Source: Branchipolynoe longqiensis
Lineage: Eukaryota; Annelida; Polychaeta; Phyllodocida; Polynoidae
Length of the DNA stretch: 64,000 nucleotides
Reading direction: 5' to 3'
NCBI GenBank assembly: GCA_030323885.1
Contig: CM059198.1
Coordinates: 11,508,462 to 11,572,461 of the forward strand
Each line of letters opens with the position of its first letter. Position 1 is the first letter of the stretch. Positions 19,926-30,957 of the stretch are shown here, one piece after another. A program made the position numbers and the translations under genes. A model generated the notes under the pieces. That model saw only the letters and a program-made list of their open reading frames with translations, ran no database searches and was not told the origin of the DNA.

Positions 19926-20890
19926 GAGAGAATATTCCATTGGCGCTCATTGGACCTACAGGCTCCCCCCTCCCCCGATGATAACAGCCGTGGGGGTGAT
20001 GAAAATGGGAAATATTGCGCCTAAAGCAGGACTCGAACCTACATCTCGTGCATTCTGGGCTAGTGTGCCAGAGCGGACATTTTGATTTTAGGGGACTTCA
20101 ATATAAACTATGATGGTGAAAACAGAAATAAAACAAAATTGCTAAATTCTATAAAAGGTCTGCGATTAGATCAGATAGTTAAACACTGCACCAGACTTGG
20201 TGAAAGCAGCACCCTCATTGACCTAATATTGACTAACTCGAACAATATCTCAGTAAGTGTTACTAGAAGCTGGGCACTACGCAATCATGAACTGGTATAT
20301 ACTACACGAAGGAAAAACAAGACAAAACATTCCTATGAGTTTAAAATGGCAGATTGTATAACACTATTCAGCCCATAATCTCATAGAACAACTAATTGCA
20401 TACAAAAACACCCCCTAATGCAAACTGAAACATTAATGATGACTGGTGTAATATACTCAATGCATGGATAATATATGCCCATTACGAAAGCTACAACTAT
20501 AGGTCGACCAGGACCCAAGGATAGATAAAGAACTAATAGACAAATTAGCTTGGAAACAATACGAGGAGATAGAGCTAAACAAATCAAAAGAAGATACAGA
20601 CATTAACAACTACAAAACTGAAAAAAAAGAAATTCTTTAAAAGCAGTAAAGTTAGCAAAAGGAAACTACAAAATAACCCAAGACAGGATAGAGGGAAATA
20701 ATACAAATAAATTCTCGCCAAATGTCAAAACCTAATCCCGGACTCAAGAAACAATGAACAACTAACCAATATAAATAGAATGTTAACCATTACACTTCCT
20801 AGGCTCCCTGATGCAATCAGCCTATGCACACATACCTGTCCATGTGGCTCCTTGCTGAGAGGTCAATGCAAACTACTACTAGTACTAGTT
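19926..20890 (-). mobile_element. SINE-2 copy, split by a LINE fragment
   Basis: SINE-2 is a second tRNA-derived family. Read on the minus strand its head has TGGTTAGCACACTAGCCC (A-box side) and GGTTCGAATCC (B box), and the other end carries GTCTGCACTGACCTCTCAGG. Here the part at 19926-20072 (AAATGGGAAATATTGCGCC, ACTCGAACCTACATC) and the part at 20781-20890 (TTAACCATTACACTTCCTAG, GAGAGGTCAATGC) are separated by about 700 bp of LINE. Confidence 0.75.
20073..20780 (+). pseudogene. LINE ORF2 fragment: endonuclease end and linker
   Basis: A frame at 20082-20378 reads LGDFNINYDGENRN, then STLIDLILTNSNN and RNHELVYTTRRKNK. These are the late motifs of an apurinic-type endonuclease (GDFN, and SDH reduced to RNH). 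Past a stop at 20376-20378 further frames give PRIDKELIDKLAWKQYEEIE, the usual linker before RT. The catalytic SDH box is changed and stops are present, so it is dead. Intact enzymes nick target DNA to prime reverse transcription. It probably belongs to the same CR1/Jockey-type family as 42718-44446. Confidence 0.75.
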
Positions 20891-20984
20891 TAGATTGACA
20901 ACCTAAAGCTGCAAGGTCTGATGAAAGCGTTCACTTTTCAAAACCAAAGTACTTACTCAGATTCTTTTGTTGTTGGTGCAATAA

Positions 20985-21195
20985 TTGATTAGGCAGGGGA
21001 AATGTCAATGGCGGACAATTGGTCTTCCTCTATTCACAGTTCCTTGCCCTATCCTAGTCATGCCGAGCGCCATACCAGGCGAGGTAGCAACAAGTATACA
21101 TTTTTAAGTCATTGGTTTGACTTGGCCAGGGTTCGAATAAATACATCTGCACTCGTAGCTTCTGGACGCCTGCATAGACTTACTCCGAAGCCATT
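20985..21195 (-). mobile_element. SINE-1 head with tail ii
   Basis: In minus orientation: tail ii (complement of AATTGATTAGGCAGGGGAAA) at the low end, the body (CTATCCTAGTCATGCCGAGC), and the tRNA head (TTGGTTTGACTTGGCCAGGG) toward 21195. Confidence 0.75.
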
Positions 21196-21351
21196 GGCGT
21201 TGTCTCTGTTTGAACCATGCAGGCAGTAAGTGTATGAATTATTTATGAACCGATTGTGAAACCAAGCTGAGGTGAGATGAAAGTGATTTGGTTTTTAAAT
21301 ACAGCCTCAAACCTCCACATATTGACTCATCGTGAGCAGAGGCCAGTTGTT

Positions 21352-21686
21352 AAGATTATATCGTCTGATGATTTTGGGTTTCTACCATTTTCTGAGATAA
21401 GTACATTAGATTAATGATTAGTATCCATTTTACTTTAGCGTGAAGTAACCTTTATTTTAATGGGTAACTTTGGTGATATTTGAAGTGAAGACATGCCAAA
21501 TTAATTTTGGCAAGCAGATATACTTCAGCAGCAACAGCTTCTGGTGAATTGGCTCAGTATCCCCTTCTATGCAGCAACAAATACTTAATAAGTGCATCCC
21601 TATCTAAGGTCTATTTTTAAGATCAAATGTAGGCAAGTGCTTTGGTTTTAGAAACTTGCTGATGGCATCACACGATGCAGCTTTAA
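21352..21686 (+). mobile_element. TTAAAG-type TIR element
   Basis: Starts near TTAAGATTATATCGTCTGAT and ends at CATCACACGATGCAGCTTTA. Internal order matches 47950-48303 (TTTCTGAGATAAGTACATTAG, then GCAAGTGCTTTGGTTTTAG). Noncoding. Confidence 0.65.
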
Positions 21687-21779
21687 TTGTAAGTGACAAA
21701 TACCCACCCTCCGTGTCATCTTTAAATAGAAGGCTCCACCCATCAGCGGATACAATCCGCAGAAAAGGTTGTATAGAGC

Positions 21780-22022
21780 ATTTCCAGCATCAATTGTGGG
21801 AAGCGTCTCTCACTACAGCATGTTTTAAATGATCATTTAGAGGATTTGCACCACCAACCTGCCTCTGTTGGGAGTGACACAAAGATTACTGATGTAAGTA
21901 GTAACTCACTAACATGCCTGCTTTATGGAAAAAAAGGTCTCATTGAGGTCACCACCACCAACCCACCCTCTGCTGTCACTCACAATTGGGTACCAGCTCA
22001 GTTTTACGGGTAGCAACTGACC
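21780..22022. repeat. Degenerate ~95-bp dispersed tandem repeat
   Basis: Landmarks TAGAGGATTTGCACCACCAA, CACTACAGCATG and CAGCTCAGT are shared with 32070-32345, 32560-32680 and 33540-33860. It merges into the GGTAGCAGCTC minisatellite that resumes at 22500. Confidence 0.5.
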
Positions 22023-22490
22023 ATTTTTTAATTTTAATTTTTTAATTTTTTTTATTGAGGCTGTATTTATTCTGTCCATAGCATGTAAGCCTGGGTACCC
22101 AGGCTTGTTTTCAATGCTGACCAGCTGTAGTGTTGGTGTTGTCTTACCAAACAGTAGCTGCTGATAAGTTATTTGATTGTCTGCATTCATTTCAGTAGCA
22201 GATAGATAGTCTGTTGGTACGTTTAGTAGTCTATGTTAGTTTTTTTGGGCCCTCTTGGTATTGTATTTTTGTTCTATCCTTATTACTATGTTAGTTGTTT
22301 TCTTAAGGTTCTATGTTAATGTTTTGGGGTTTTATTGGGAAGAGTTTTCCGCTTTTTTCTACTTAATTCTATACTAGCCTATTTTATTTACATGTCCATA
22401 GGCTTGTACGTAATAGGTGGTTGAGTTATGTTTGTTTGAAATTGATTTGATTTATATTGTTGTTGGATATGTTATCTGGCTTTTATATGG
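22023..22490 (-). mobile_element. LINE 3' UTR copy, 5'-truncated
   Basis: TTATTGAGGCTGTATTTATT, CAGGCTTGTTTTCAATGCTG and CAGTAGCTGCTGATAAG match the 3' UTR of the LINE at 42718-44446 (42730-43030). The A-rich 3' end, seen as T-rich at 22023-22065, faces left. It was inserted in the minisatellite that flanks it on both sides. Confidence 0.75.
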
Positions 22491-22499
22491 CTAGCAGAT

Positions 22500-23096
22500 C
22501 ACAGTTATGGGTACCAGTTCAATATTATGGGTAGCGGTTCATTGTTATGAGTAGCAGCTCATTGCTATGGGTTGCAACTCACGATTATGGGAAAAAGCTC
22601 TCTGGCGTAGATAGCAGCTCATTGTTATGGGTAAAAGCTCATTGTTATTGGCAGCACCTCCCTGTTATGGGTAGCAGTTCACTGTTATGGATAACAAGAC
22701 ACTGTTATAAGTAGCCGTTCACTGTTATGGAAAACAACACACTGTTATGAGTAGCATTTCACTGTTGTAGGCAGCAGCTCCCTGTTATGGGTAGCAGCTC
22801 ACTGTTATGGGGAACAACACACTGTTATGAGTAGCATTTCACGATTGTAGGCAGCAGCTCCCTGTTATGGGTAGCAGCTCACCATTATGGGAAACAACAC
22901 ACTGTTATGAGTAGCATTTCACTGTTCTAGGCAGCAGCTCCCTGTTATGGGTAGCAGCTCACTGTTATGGGAAACAACACGCTGTTATGAGTAGGATTTC
23001 ACTGTTGTAGGCAGCAGCTCCCTGTTATGGGCAGCAGCTCACTGTTATGGGTAGCAGCTCACTGATATGGGTAGCAACGTATACTGTTATGAGTAG
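22500..23096. repeat. 20-bp minisatellite with 80-bp higher-order unit
   Basis: The basic unit is ACTGTTATGGGTAGCAGCTC. From about 22741 to 23000 four variants repeat as an 80-bp block (ACTGTTATGAGTAGCATTTC at 22741, 22821, 22901, 22981). Confidence 0.9.
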
Positions 23097-24291
23097 CAAA
23101 TACACGGAAAAAGGTTAATTAAAATTTGCACAATTTTCTAAAAATACTTATATATATATAAACTATAACAATGCCAATATAAAACCAATGAAAAAGTAAC
23201 CGGGTCCAGAAGTCCAAACTGTTATATGGCGGTCATTTATATTCTGGCTGAACAATGGGTGCTCACTGGTTAACTTGAGGAGGGAAGGCGACTTCTGCAA
23301 GTTTGGCACAAGACTAATATGCAGGCGCCTCTGTTGCCCCCATAGACGGTTTGTTTATGTACATTGCATTAGCAACCTTGGCTTTTGTGATGATAGCAAC
23401 ACCAATTGTTATGGCAACGGTGAGGCAATGCGAAAACTTGGCTCCAGTAGATGCAAGGGAAAGGAAGGAAATACAACAGGATATCGACTGGAAATAGGGA
23501 AAAGGGAAGCTGGATTCTCATCAGTTTGCGACAATCTAATGTAATTTAAAAAACTAAAACAAGGCATTTCGATGTGATCCCATTTAAGGACACCCTTAAA
23601 GTTCCATAACCTGATGATTGATTGGTGGCTGCTTGAAGGGGCATAGTACGATGGGTTTTAGTTTCTGACATTTTCCTAAATAAATTGTTCGCTTCTCTTC
23701 TGAGCATCAATTGAGATATTATATATTAACTATATGGTGTGGTACATATTAACATTAAGCTAGAGTTAGGTATGGTTGAGGAGTACAACTGACACAATCT
23801 GTTATGGACATGTGGAAGGGGGTTTGAGTTTGAGCATGTTGGGTTGGGTTCTGAGAGGTGTGGTATTGGTGGGTTTAAATCGGTGTATATGTGTATTGAT
23901 TATGTCATTTAGTTACAGAGTGGTTAGGTCATTGGTTTCCCTTCCCAGATTTGTATACAGCTATACTCGCTATTGTAGTCAGTAACAATAGTCCAAACTA
24001 ACCATAGATTAGCGTTGTCAACGTTTTATTAATATATTCGAATGCATAAGTAATTCCTTTGTTCATCATTAACTAAGTTCTAAATCATTTCGCGATTGGC
24101 AGTAGGATACTTTGGGCAACTGGGATCAACTAACTGTCACTGATGGCTTAGATATAACCTGCTGAATGCACACTTAGATAATTTATTATCACCCATGGCA
24201 CTCTACGTGCGCCTTCAGGCTTTTATTCACTTACACCTTTATGTCTTACCGTACACACCGTGCATATTGCATACATGTGTGTGGAGTGTAA
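23097..24291. other. Unassigned stretch with one TIR-element relic
   Basis: 23636-23700 (GGCATAGTACGATGGGTTTT, GTTTCTGACATTTTCC) matches one end of the TTAAAG-type element. The rest shows short ORFs of non-coding character only. Confidence 0.45.
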
Positions 24292-24470
24292 CGGTAGCAG
24301 CCAACATTATCCAGCATTGTGTGCCATGGTGCCAGTGGCTTGGTGTCCCAGTGGGGCAACACTATGAAGTCACCATGAAGGCGCACTGTCACAAATCAGT
24401 ACCCATCCTGATATGACCTGAGATGTTGCCAGGATGTAAAATCCCAACAAACAAAACAAACCTTGACTTC
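24292..24470 (+). mobile_element. SINE-1 3' half
   Basis: GGTGCCAGTGGCTTGGTGTC, GCGCACTGTCACAAATCAG, CCATCCTGATATGACC and an ACAAACAAAACAAA tail. Confidence 0.8.
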
Positions 24471-25127
24471 ACACAACATTTCTCATTTCACCCCCAACAA
24501 ACTTCCTCCATGTCGGTGGCGCTAATTTGTCTCCAAAATTAAAAAACAAAAGTCACTATGTTCACTATCTTAGTTGGTCTTTTCCATCCAGTGGCTTTAT
24601 TCCTCTGACTAACATGTCAGTGCTGATGCACTGATTGATCTTCCAGCCCTAATGACAATTGCCACTACACACTAAAGAAGTTAGACAATTCCAAGACAAT
24701 AAGCAAAGCATCGATATGAATGATGGGTAAAGAATAAGATACAAGAAAAAAGAAGCACATGGGGAGGTAACTATGTTAGACTAATATTGTAAGGATTAAT
24801 AGGGGGGGGGGTATAACTGAATATCTTTCTAGAGGTGACATACTTGTTGAAAGGGTGATGGTGGGATGTAGGATGAGCCTTTGTGGTAGAATCTTCCTCC
24901 CTTGTTTGGGTTCATAACATAATGACACACTATTGAAAGGAAGCACTTGTCTGACATTATATACCAGCACTGTTGACACAAGTTGCAGTGTGCGCTTACC
25001 CCCAGATCCACCCCTTACTGTAGGTGTGCCTGGCTTTGCATTATTGAATGCAAACACATCCTGTTGGAGACGGGCCAGTGCCGGCGACCCACGCATTTGG
25101 GGGACCATACATGATGTAGGATTTTAT
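24471..25127. other. Unassigned stretch containing a possible minus-strand exon
   Basis: On the minus strand an ATG at 25108 opens a frame (RGSPALARLQQDVFAFNN, then AKPGTPTVRGGSG) that reaches a consensus-like donor GGG|GTAAGC at about 25000-24994. Residue usage looks more natural than in neighbouring frames, but I do not recognise the protein and no acceptor or second exon is visible. Otherwise nothing is recognised. Confidence 0.25.
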
Positions 25128-25440
25128 TTGTTTGTTGGAATTTTACATCCTGACAACATCTAAGGTCATATCCTGATGGGTACCGACTTGTGATAGTGCA
25201 CACTCATGGCAAATTTATAGTGCTGCCCAACTGCCAGCATGACCCCGCTTTCGCACTCAGTCACCTTATTCTGAGACCGAGCCAACCAGTCCTTCCACTT
25301 TCCTAAGAATGCTAAGGGCCAGGCTAGGTAGCGACAAGTATCAATATTGTATGTCATTGGTTTGACTCAGCCGGGAATCGAGCTCACAAATCTCCGTACG
25401 GGAAGCCTGTACTCTACCGATTCGGCCACCGCGTCCGGTT
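25128..25440 (-). mobile_element. SINE-1 copy (tail i)
   Basis: GGTCATATCCTGATGGGTAC, then the body, then the tRNA head with GACTCAGCCGGGAATCGAGC and CGATTCGGCCACCGCGTCCG at the right end, all complementary to the plus-strand copies. Confidence 0.8.
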
Positions 25441-25629
25441 CATGATTTAAGAACTCATATGGGAAGCAATATCAACAAGAGAAGGAATGCCTGCAGTGGA
25501 TAGTTACACAACTGAAAAGGGGACAACACAAGGGGAACCGTGAGAATATTATTGTCTAGCAGCGAAAACAAATCATTGGACGTAACCGCTATGGGTAGCA
25601 CAAATACACTATCACAAAAATAGCAACCC

Positions 25630-25800
25630 CATAAACCTAAAGTAAGGTAATATTGCGGCCAGAGCAGGATTCTAACACACATATCTTCCATTCCTGGCTA
25701 GTGTGCTAACCATTACACCGCATATGCTCCCGCACTCACGCCCACCTGCTGTGTGTCTCCTTGCCTGAGAGGTCAGTGCAGACTAGCGAAATAGCGAATG
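25630..25800 (-). mobile_element. SINE-2 copy
   Basis: GAGCAGGATTCTAACACAC, GGCTAGTGTGCTAACCATTA and CTTGCCTGAGAGGTCAGTGC in the family order. Confidence 0.8.
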
Positions 25801-25934
25801 GTAGACAGGAAGTGTCAACACTTATTTGTCTCAACTAAATTTGCAGACTACCATGAATCGGTCATGCTTCTTTTTACGCCCAATGTTTGCAATGTTATTG
25901 AGACTACAAGGAGCTGGACGTTGGTTTAAGTGAT

Positions 25935-26096
25935 CACAATATTTACTGGAATTAAAATATTTTAATTTGTGTAATTACACTTATTGACTAAGCAGGTGAA
26001 ATTTGCACTGCAGACAATGTTTACTGGAATTAAAATATTTTAATTTGTGTAATTACACTTATTGACTAAGCAGGTGAAATTTGCACTGCAGACAAT
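25935..26096. repeat. Two exact ~80-bp tandem units
   Basis: TTTACTGGAATTAAAATATT at 25940 recurs 80 bp later. Each unit ends in a piece of SINE tail ii (GACTAAGCAGGTGAAATTTG), so the duplication happened within or beside a SINE. Confidence 0.9.
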
Positions 26097-26245
26097 GTGT
26101 CTTCCTCAGTACACTGCTCCTTGCATTATCCCAGTGTTGTCATCTTGTCATACATGGCATATACAGTAGTACTTCTTTCCAACGAGTCCTCCATCGGCTT
26201 TCTTCATTGCAACCTAATAGTTCATTTAATAATTAGTTGACTACA

Positions 26246-26575
26246 CAGGATGACCGAGTCAGGAATAACACTAGTTGGCTGGCTTCCCATGCCTGATGTT
26301 GTGGATTTGGACCCCAAGCGAGTCAAACTTACAAAATTGATAGTCGTCGCTACCTAGCCTGACACTAGACATTAATAAGATAGGGCAAGGACTAGCTTGC
26401 TCAGTATCAGGTAAACACAAGTGAATGGGATATTGGATCATGGTGATGCTGGCACGACTTCCCTAAGGGGCAGCACTATAAACTTGCCATGAGTGCATGC
26501 TGTTTGAAATCATAACCCATCCTGATAATACCTTAGATGTTGATAGGCTGTAAAACCCAACAAACAAAGAAAAAT
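26246..26575 (+). mobile_element. SINE-1 copy (tail i), diverged
   Basis: Head GGATGACCGAGTCAGGAATA, body CATTAATAAGATAGGGCAAG, GCTTGCTCAGTATCAGG, and tail AACCCAACAAACAAAG. Confidence 0.75.
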
Positions 26576-26699
26576 AATTAGTTTTGTCAGATGAAGCCCA
26601 TCAAATATACCAAAATGGTAATATATATAATTTGACTCTACATTGTCCAAGTTTTACTGATATACAACAAATAATTGTGGGTAGCGTGCATCCACCAAG

Positions 26700-26815
26700 G
26701 AACCTAGAGAAATTAATGATTAGAACGCTCGCCCAGGAATGGCAGAAATGCGGGTTCGATGGTGCTTCTTTTTGTTACAACACATCCATGACACGACCTT
26801 GCATGATGCTCGACA
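26700..26815 (+). mobile_element. SINE-2 head, plus orientation
   Basis: AATGATTAGAACGCTCGCCC, AGGAATGGCAGAAATG and CGGGTTCGATGG resemble the SINE-2 tRNA-like head. It leads straight into the 78-bp array. Confidence 0.6.
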
Positions 26816-28462
26816 TGACTAGGTGAGAGAGAGGACTAGCTCAGTGTGAGCATAATGTGACTGAGGGGGATGGACGGGTCATGGTGCTCGACATGACTAG
26901 GTTAGAGAGAGGACTAGCTCAGTGTGAGCAAATGGACTGAGGGGATGGACCACAAATTAGAGAGAGGACTAGCTCAGTGTGAGCATAATGTGACTGAGGG
27001 GGATGGACGGGTCATGGTGCTCGACATGACTAGGTTGGAGAGAGGACTAGCTCAGTGTGAGCATAATGTGACTGAGGGGGATGGACGGGTCATGGTGCTC
27101 GACATGACTAGGTTAGAGAGAGGACTAGCTCAGTGTGAGCATAATGTGACTGAGGGGGATGGACGGGTCATGGTGCTCGACATGACTAGGTTAGAGAGAG
27201 GACGAGCTCAGTGTGAGCATAATGTGACTGAGGGGGATGGATGGGTCATGGTGCTCGACATGACTAAGTGAGAGAGAGGACTAGCTCAGTGTGAGCATAA
27301 TGTGACTGAGGGGGATGGACGGGTCATGGTGCTCGACATGACTAGGTTAGAGAGAGGACGAGCTCAGTGTGAGCATAATGTGACTGAGGGGGATGGACAG
27401 GTCATGTGCATGATGCTCGACATGACTAGGTGAGAGAGAGGACTAGCTCAGTGTGAGCATAATGTGACTGAGGGGGATGGACGGGTCATGGTGCTCGACA
27501 TGACTAGGTTGGAGAGAGGACGAGCTCAGTGTGAGCATAATGTGACTGAGAGGGATGGACGGGTCATGGTGCTCGACATGACTAGGTTAGAGAGAGGACG
27601 AGCTCAGTGTGAGCATAATGTGACTGAGGGGATGGACGGGTCATGTGCATGATGCTCGACATGACTAGGTTAGAGAGAGGACGAGCTCAGTGTGAGCATA
27701 ATGTGACTGAGGGGGATGGACGGGTCATGTGCATGATGCTCGACATGACTAGGTGAGAGAGAGGACGAGCTCAGTGTGAGCATAATGTGACTGAGGGGGA
27801 TGGATGGGTCATGTGCATGATGCTCGACATGACTAGGTTAGAGAGAGGACGAGCTCAGTGTGAGCATAATGTGACTGAGGGGGATGGACAGGTCATGTGC
27901 ATGATGTTCGACATGACTAGGTGAGAGAGAGGACTAGCTCAGTGTGAGCATAAATACTGAGGGGGATGGACGGGTCATGGTGCTCGACATGACTAGGTCA
28001 GAGAGAGGACGAGCTCAGTGTGAGCATAATGTGACTGAGGGGGATGGACGGGTCATGGTGCTCGACATGACTAGGTTAGAGAGAGGACGAGCTCAGTGTG
28101 AGCATAATGTGACTGAGGGGGATGGACGGGTCATGGTGCTCTACATGACTAGGTTAGAGAGAGGACTAGCTCAGTGTGAGCATAATGTGACTGAGGGGGA
28201 TGGACGGGTCATGTGCATGATGCTCGACATGAGTAGGTGAGAGAGAGGACGAGCTCAGTGTGAGCATAATGTGACTGAGGGGGATGGACGGGTCATGGTG
28301 CTCGACATGACTAGGTTAGAGAGAGGACGAGCTCAGTGTGAGCATAATGTGACTGAGGGGATGGACGGGTCATGTGCATGATGCTCGACATGACTAGGTT
28401 AGAGAGAGGACGAGCTCAGTGTGAGCATAATGTGACTGAGGGGGATGGACGGGTCATGGTGC
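26816..28462. repeat. 78-bp satellite derived from the SINE-1 body
   Basis: About 20 units of 78 bp (84 bp when GTGCATGATGCTC replaces GGTGCTC). The unit text GGACTAGCTCAGTGTGAGCA, TAATGTGACTGAGGGGG and GGGTCATGGTGCT aligns with the SINE-1 body (GGACTAGCTTGCTCAGT, TAATGTGACTGAGTGGG, CGGGTCATGGTGCTGG). The array is followed by SINE-1 3'-domain sequence at 28463-28560. The open plus-strand frames (26 residues per unit) are by-products of 78 being a multiple of three. Confidence 0.85.
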
Positions 28463-28560
28463 TGCTGGCGGTGGGATAACGAGTGCGTGCTGTCGCAAGT
28501 CCGTATCCGTTTTTGTATCATCAGTAGATGTTGCTAGGGTGTACAACCCCATACACCACC
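28463..28560 (+). mobile_element. SINE-1 3' domain closing the array
   Basis: TGCTGCTGGCGGTGGGATAA, GAGTGCGTGCTGTCGCAAGT, and GATGTTGCTAGGGTGTA are diverged forms of the SINE-1 3' domain. Confidence 0.65.
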
Positions 28561-28909
28561 AAATCGCCGGAGGTTCCTTCAGGTCTTCCTGCCTGGGTTT
28601 ATTAATTATAATTACCACGCACCCCTGCCTCCCCCTGCCTCCACTCTCCCAACCCTAATTCCCCAACCCCCAACCTCCTGCAGTAGCAGCGCACCTGTGC
28701 AATAGCCGTTGTCCAATCAGATGAAGGTAAAAGGCAGCTACCCATGCAATTTAGCCATCATACCACCCAATAATTCGCAGCAACGTCAGCAACCAACTTT
28801 ACAATTTATAATAGTCTCATTTGAGCTCAAACTTATTTTTTTTTAAATAAAAGAAATTAAACGAAAAAAAAGATGAAAAAAGAGACAAACTGATCCCCAT
28901 TTCCATATT
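28561..28909. other. Unassigned stretch
   Basis: C-rich at 28620-28690, A-rich at 28830-28890. No gene seen. Confidence 0.5.
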
Positions 28910-29095
28910 GTCGTGTGGGGTGATGAAAAGGATACATCTTGCATATGAGCAGGATTTGCACCCACACTTCTTGTCATTCCCGGGTTAGTGTGCTAACCAT
29001 TATACTACCTAGGCTCCCTGATGGATTCTTCCCATCCACACATACCTGTCTATGTGGCTCCTTGCCTGAGAGGTCAGTGCAGACTACTACACATT
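28910..29095 (-). mobile_element. SINE-2 copy, well preserved
   Basis: GAGCAGGATTTGCACCCACA, CGGGTTAGTGTGCTAACC, CTAGGCTCCCTGATGGATTC and CCTGAGAGGTCAGTGCAGAC. Confidence 0.85.
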
Positions 29096-29119
29096 CTACA
29101 ATATTAAACACGGCATTTG

Positions 29120-29175
29120 AATATATATAAGGTCTTAGATGTTGCTAGGACGTAAAACCCCCAAAAACCTTATAT
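29120..29175 (+). mobile_element. SINE-1 tail fragment
   Basis: GGTCTTAGATGTTGCTAGGA and CGTAAAACCCCCAAAAACC. Confidence 0.6.
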
Positions 29176-29239
29176 ATATATATAGGTCATTATTAGGGTG
29201 AAGATTCCAATACACACTCTGAAATGCATATCAGCTGGC

Positions 29240-29525
29240 TAATCTGGCTAACATTTTCTAGACCAAAACGCTGACCTAGATTTGATCCCATGGGTCCTAC
29301 TTAAACACTCTGCAGTCATTAAATATGCATTGCAGCTGCCCGCTTTTGTGCTGCAGTGCTATACTTGAAAATAGGTCAACAAAGCCAGGGTCCAGCTTTT
29401 CGGTGTCCACCCCAAAGTTAACTACAAGTTAAAGGAAAGTAGATGATACCGATCAATATAATATAATTATCTAAACAAAATATGGCAGCAAATACAACTC
29501 AATCAGATTATGCTACTTTAAGGCT
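29240..29525 (-). mobile_element. Diverged TTAAAG-type TIR element
   Basis: Family order is kept (ACCTAGATTTGATCCCATGG, then AGTAGATGATACCGATCAAT, ending CAGATTATGCTACTTTAAG). Confidence 0.5.
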
Positions 29526-29775
29526 TGGGACTTGTCTTATGTCACACGCCTTTACAACAAATACCAAGCTTGTCGTGAATGACGTCACGCGGCTGCGTGC
29601 ATATTGAAAGGGGTACTCGCAGAGGTGCTAAGTAGATAAGACTGAGTGTCAGTAGGGAGATCTCCCGAATACACAAATTGCAAACAGGGAGAAATAGAGA
29701 GGCCTAAGAGTAAGAGGGGAGGGTGTGGGATGGAGGATTGGCCCCTGCCACAAGGGAGGTCCAGGTCCAGACAAT

Positions 29776-29797
29776 TGGGGGGGGGGGGGGGGGGGGG
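29776..29797. repeat. Poly-G run
   Basis: About 20 consecutive G. Likely polymorphic or a polymerase/assembly trouble spot. The surrounding 29526-30190 holds only pieces of SINE tail ii (about 29985-30060). Confidence 0.9.
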
Positions 29798-30191
29798 CGA
29801 ACTGATACAAAATGTTGCATTCTGGTGTATTTTGACGGAACATATGAATAACAAATAACATTTTAAAATTAAAATATACTTCTGGGTGGGGATGAGGATG
29901 ATAGAATCTGGTAGTGGCATGACATTAACATTGGTTAACATAATTAATTGATTGTTTCATTTAATGGGGTTAATTTATTGATTATTTGGAGGAAATTTCA
30001 ACTGCAGACAATTGGTCTTCCTCATCCCACTGCTCCTTGCCCCATCCGAGTAATCAGGTTGAAGATCTTACCTCGTTTTAGCCCTGGTGGTCATTTGACC
30101 ACCAAGTTAATTACCAAGTTCGAATTTCATATAGGATAATGTAGTGAAATGATATATATATGCCTGTAGCACAATGAGTTTGGGCTAGATT

Positions 30192-30382
30192 TACTATAGG
30201 AGGGCGCGGACATCCGGGTACTTAGAGCATCGCACCCTAGCAACTATTCAGGGCGGTGAATACAATGGCAATCACAGCATTGAAACAGCATTGGCGGCGT
30301 TATTGCGAATCTAAATAAAACAAAAAGCTGGTTTGTTTTCACCGCGTCAACTGGAAGTGACATGAACCCGCGCCCTCCTATA
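30192..30382. mobile_element. ~190-bp TIR element
   Basis: CTATAGGAGGGCGCGG near 30192 is mirrored by CCGCGCCCTCCTATAG near 30368-30383, a 16-bp perfect terminal inverted repeat. Noncoding. Confidence 0.6.
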
Positions 30383-30957
30383 GACTACATCACAGATCCA
30401 GTGCCACGGTGCATTGTGGGATGGGTCAGAGCAAAACAACCCCCCCAAAAGCACATGGCACATGCTAATACACTGGGTGCAGCTATGAAATGTGCTAGTT
30501 TCAGCTCATCTCAGCTCTTGAAACATAGAATACTAACTAAAAAAATATATATAATAGATTAAGATATTAATCTTTTATCCAGCATTGCATTTACATCAAT
30601 ATAATCAGCACATTTTATGCCATGTGCATTTAGATTTAGAAAGATCTAGGCACTCAGACTAGTGTTAGAGCCACAGCCAGAGTACTCAATGCATTGTCAA
30701 TCTCCATACAGAAAAAGTAAAATATTGATAAAACCACACAACCTAGGTACAAACCGCTTGGAACACATATAGAAAACATGTTTAACAAAAAGATTATATT
30801 AAATTGATACGGTTAGAGTTTTGGATTTCTATTAATTTTGAATAAAACTGACATTTTTCAATGCGCGTATCGGCAAACTCAATGGCCGTACGGCTTTGCT
30901 TTTCTCCCTAGGCCGTTTTCAGCGCATGCACAGTCGGAACCGTGATGTAGTCTATTG
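30379..30957. mobile_element. ~580-bp TIR element, with an inverted relative at 44.9 kb
   Basis: ATAGACTACATCACAGATCC at the left is the complement of the right end GGAACCGTGATGTAGTCTAT. The right third (CGTATCGGCAAACTCAATGG, CCGTACGGCTTTGCTTT) is found inverted at 44890-45000. Noncoding. Confidence 0.55.
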
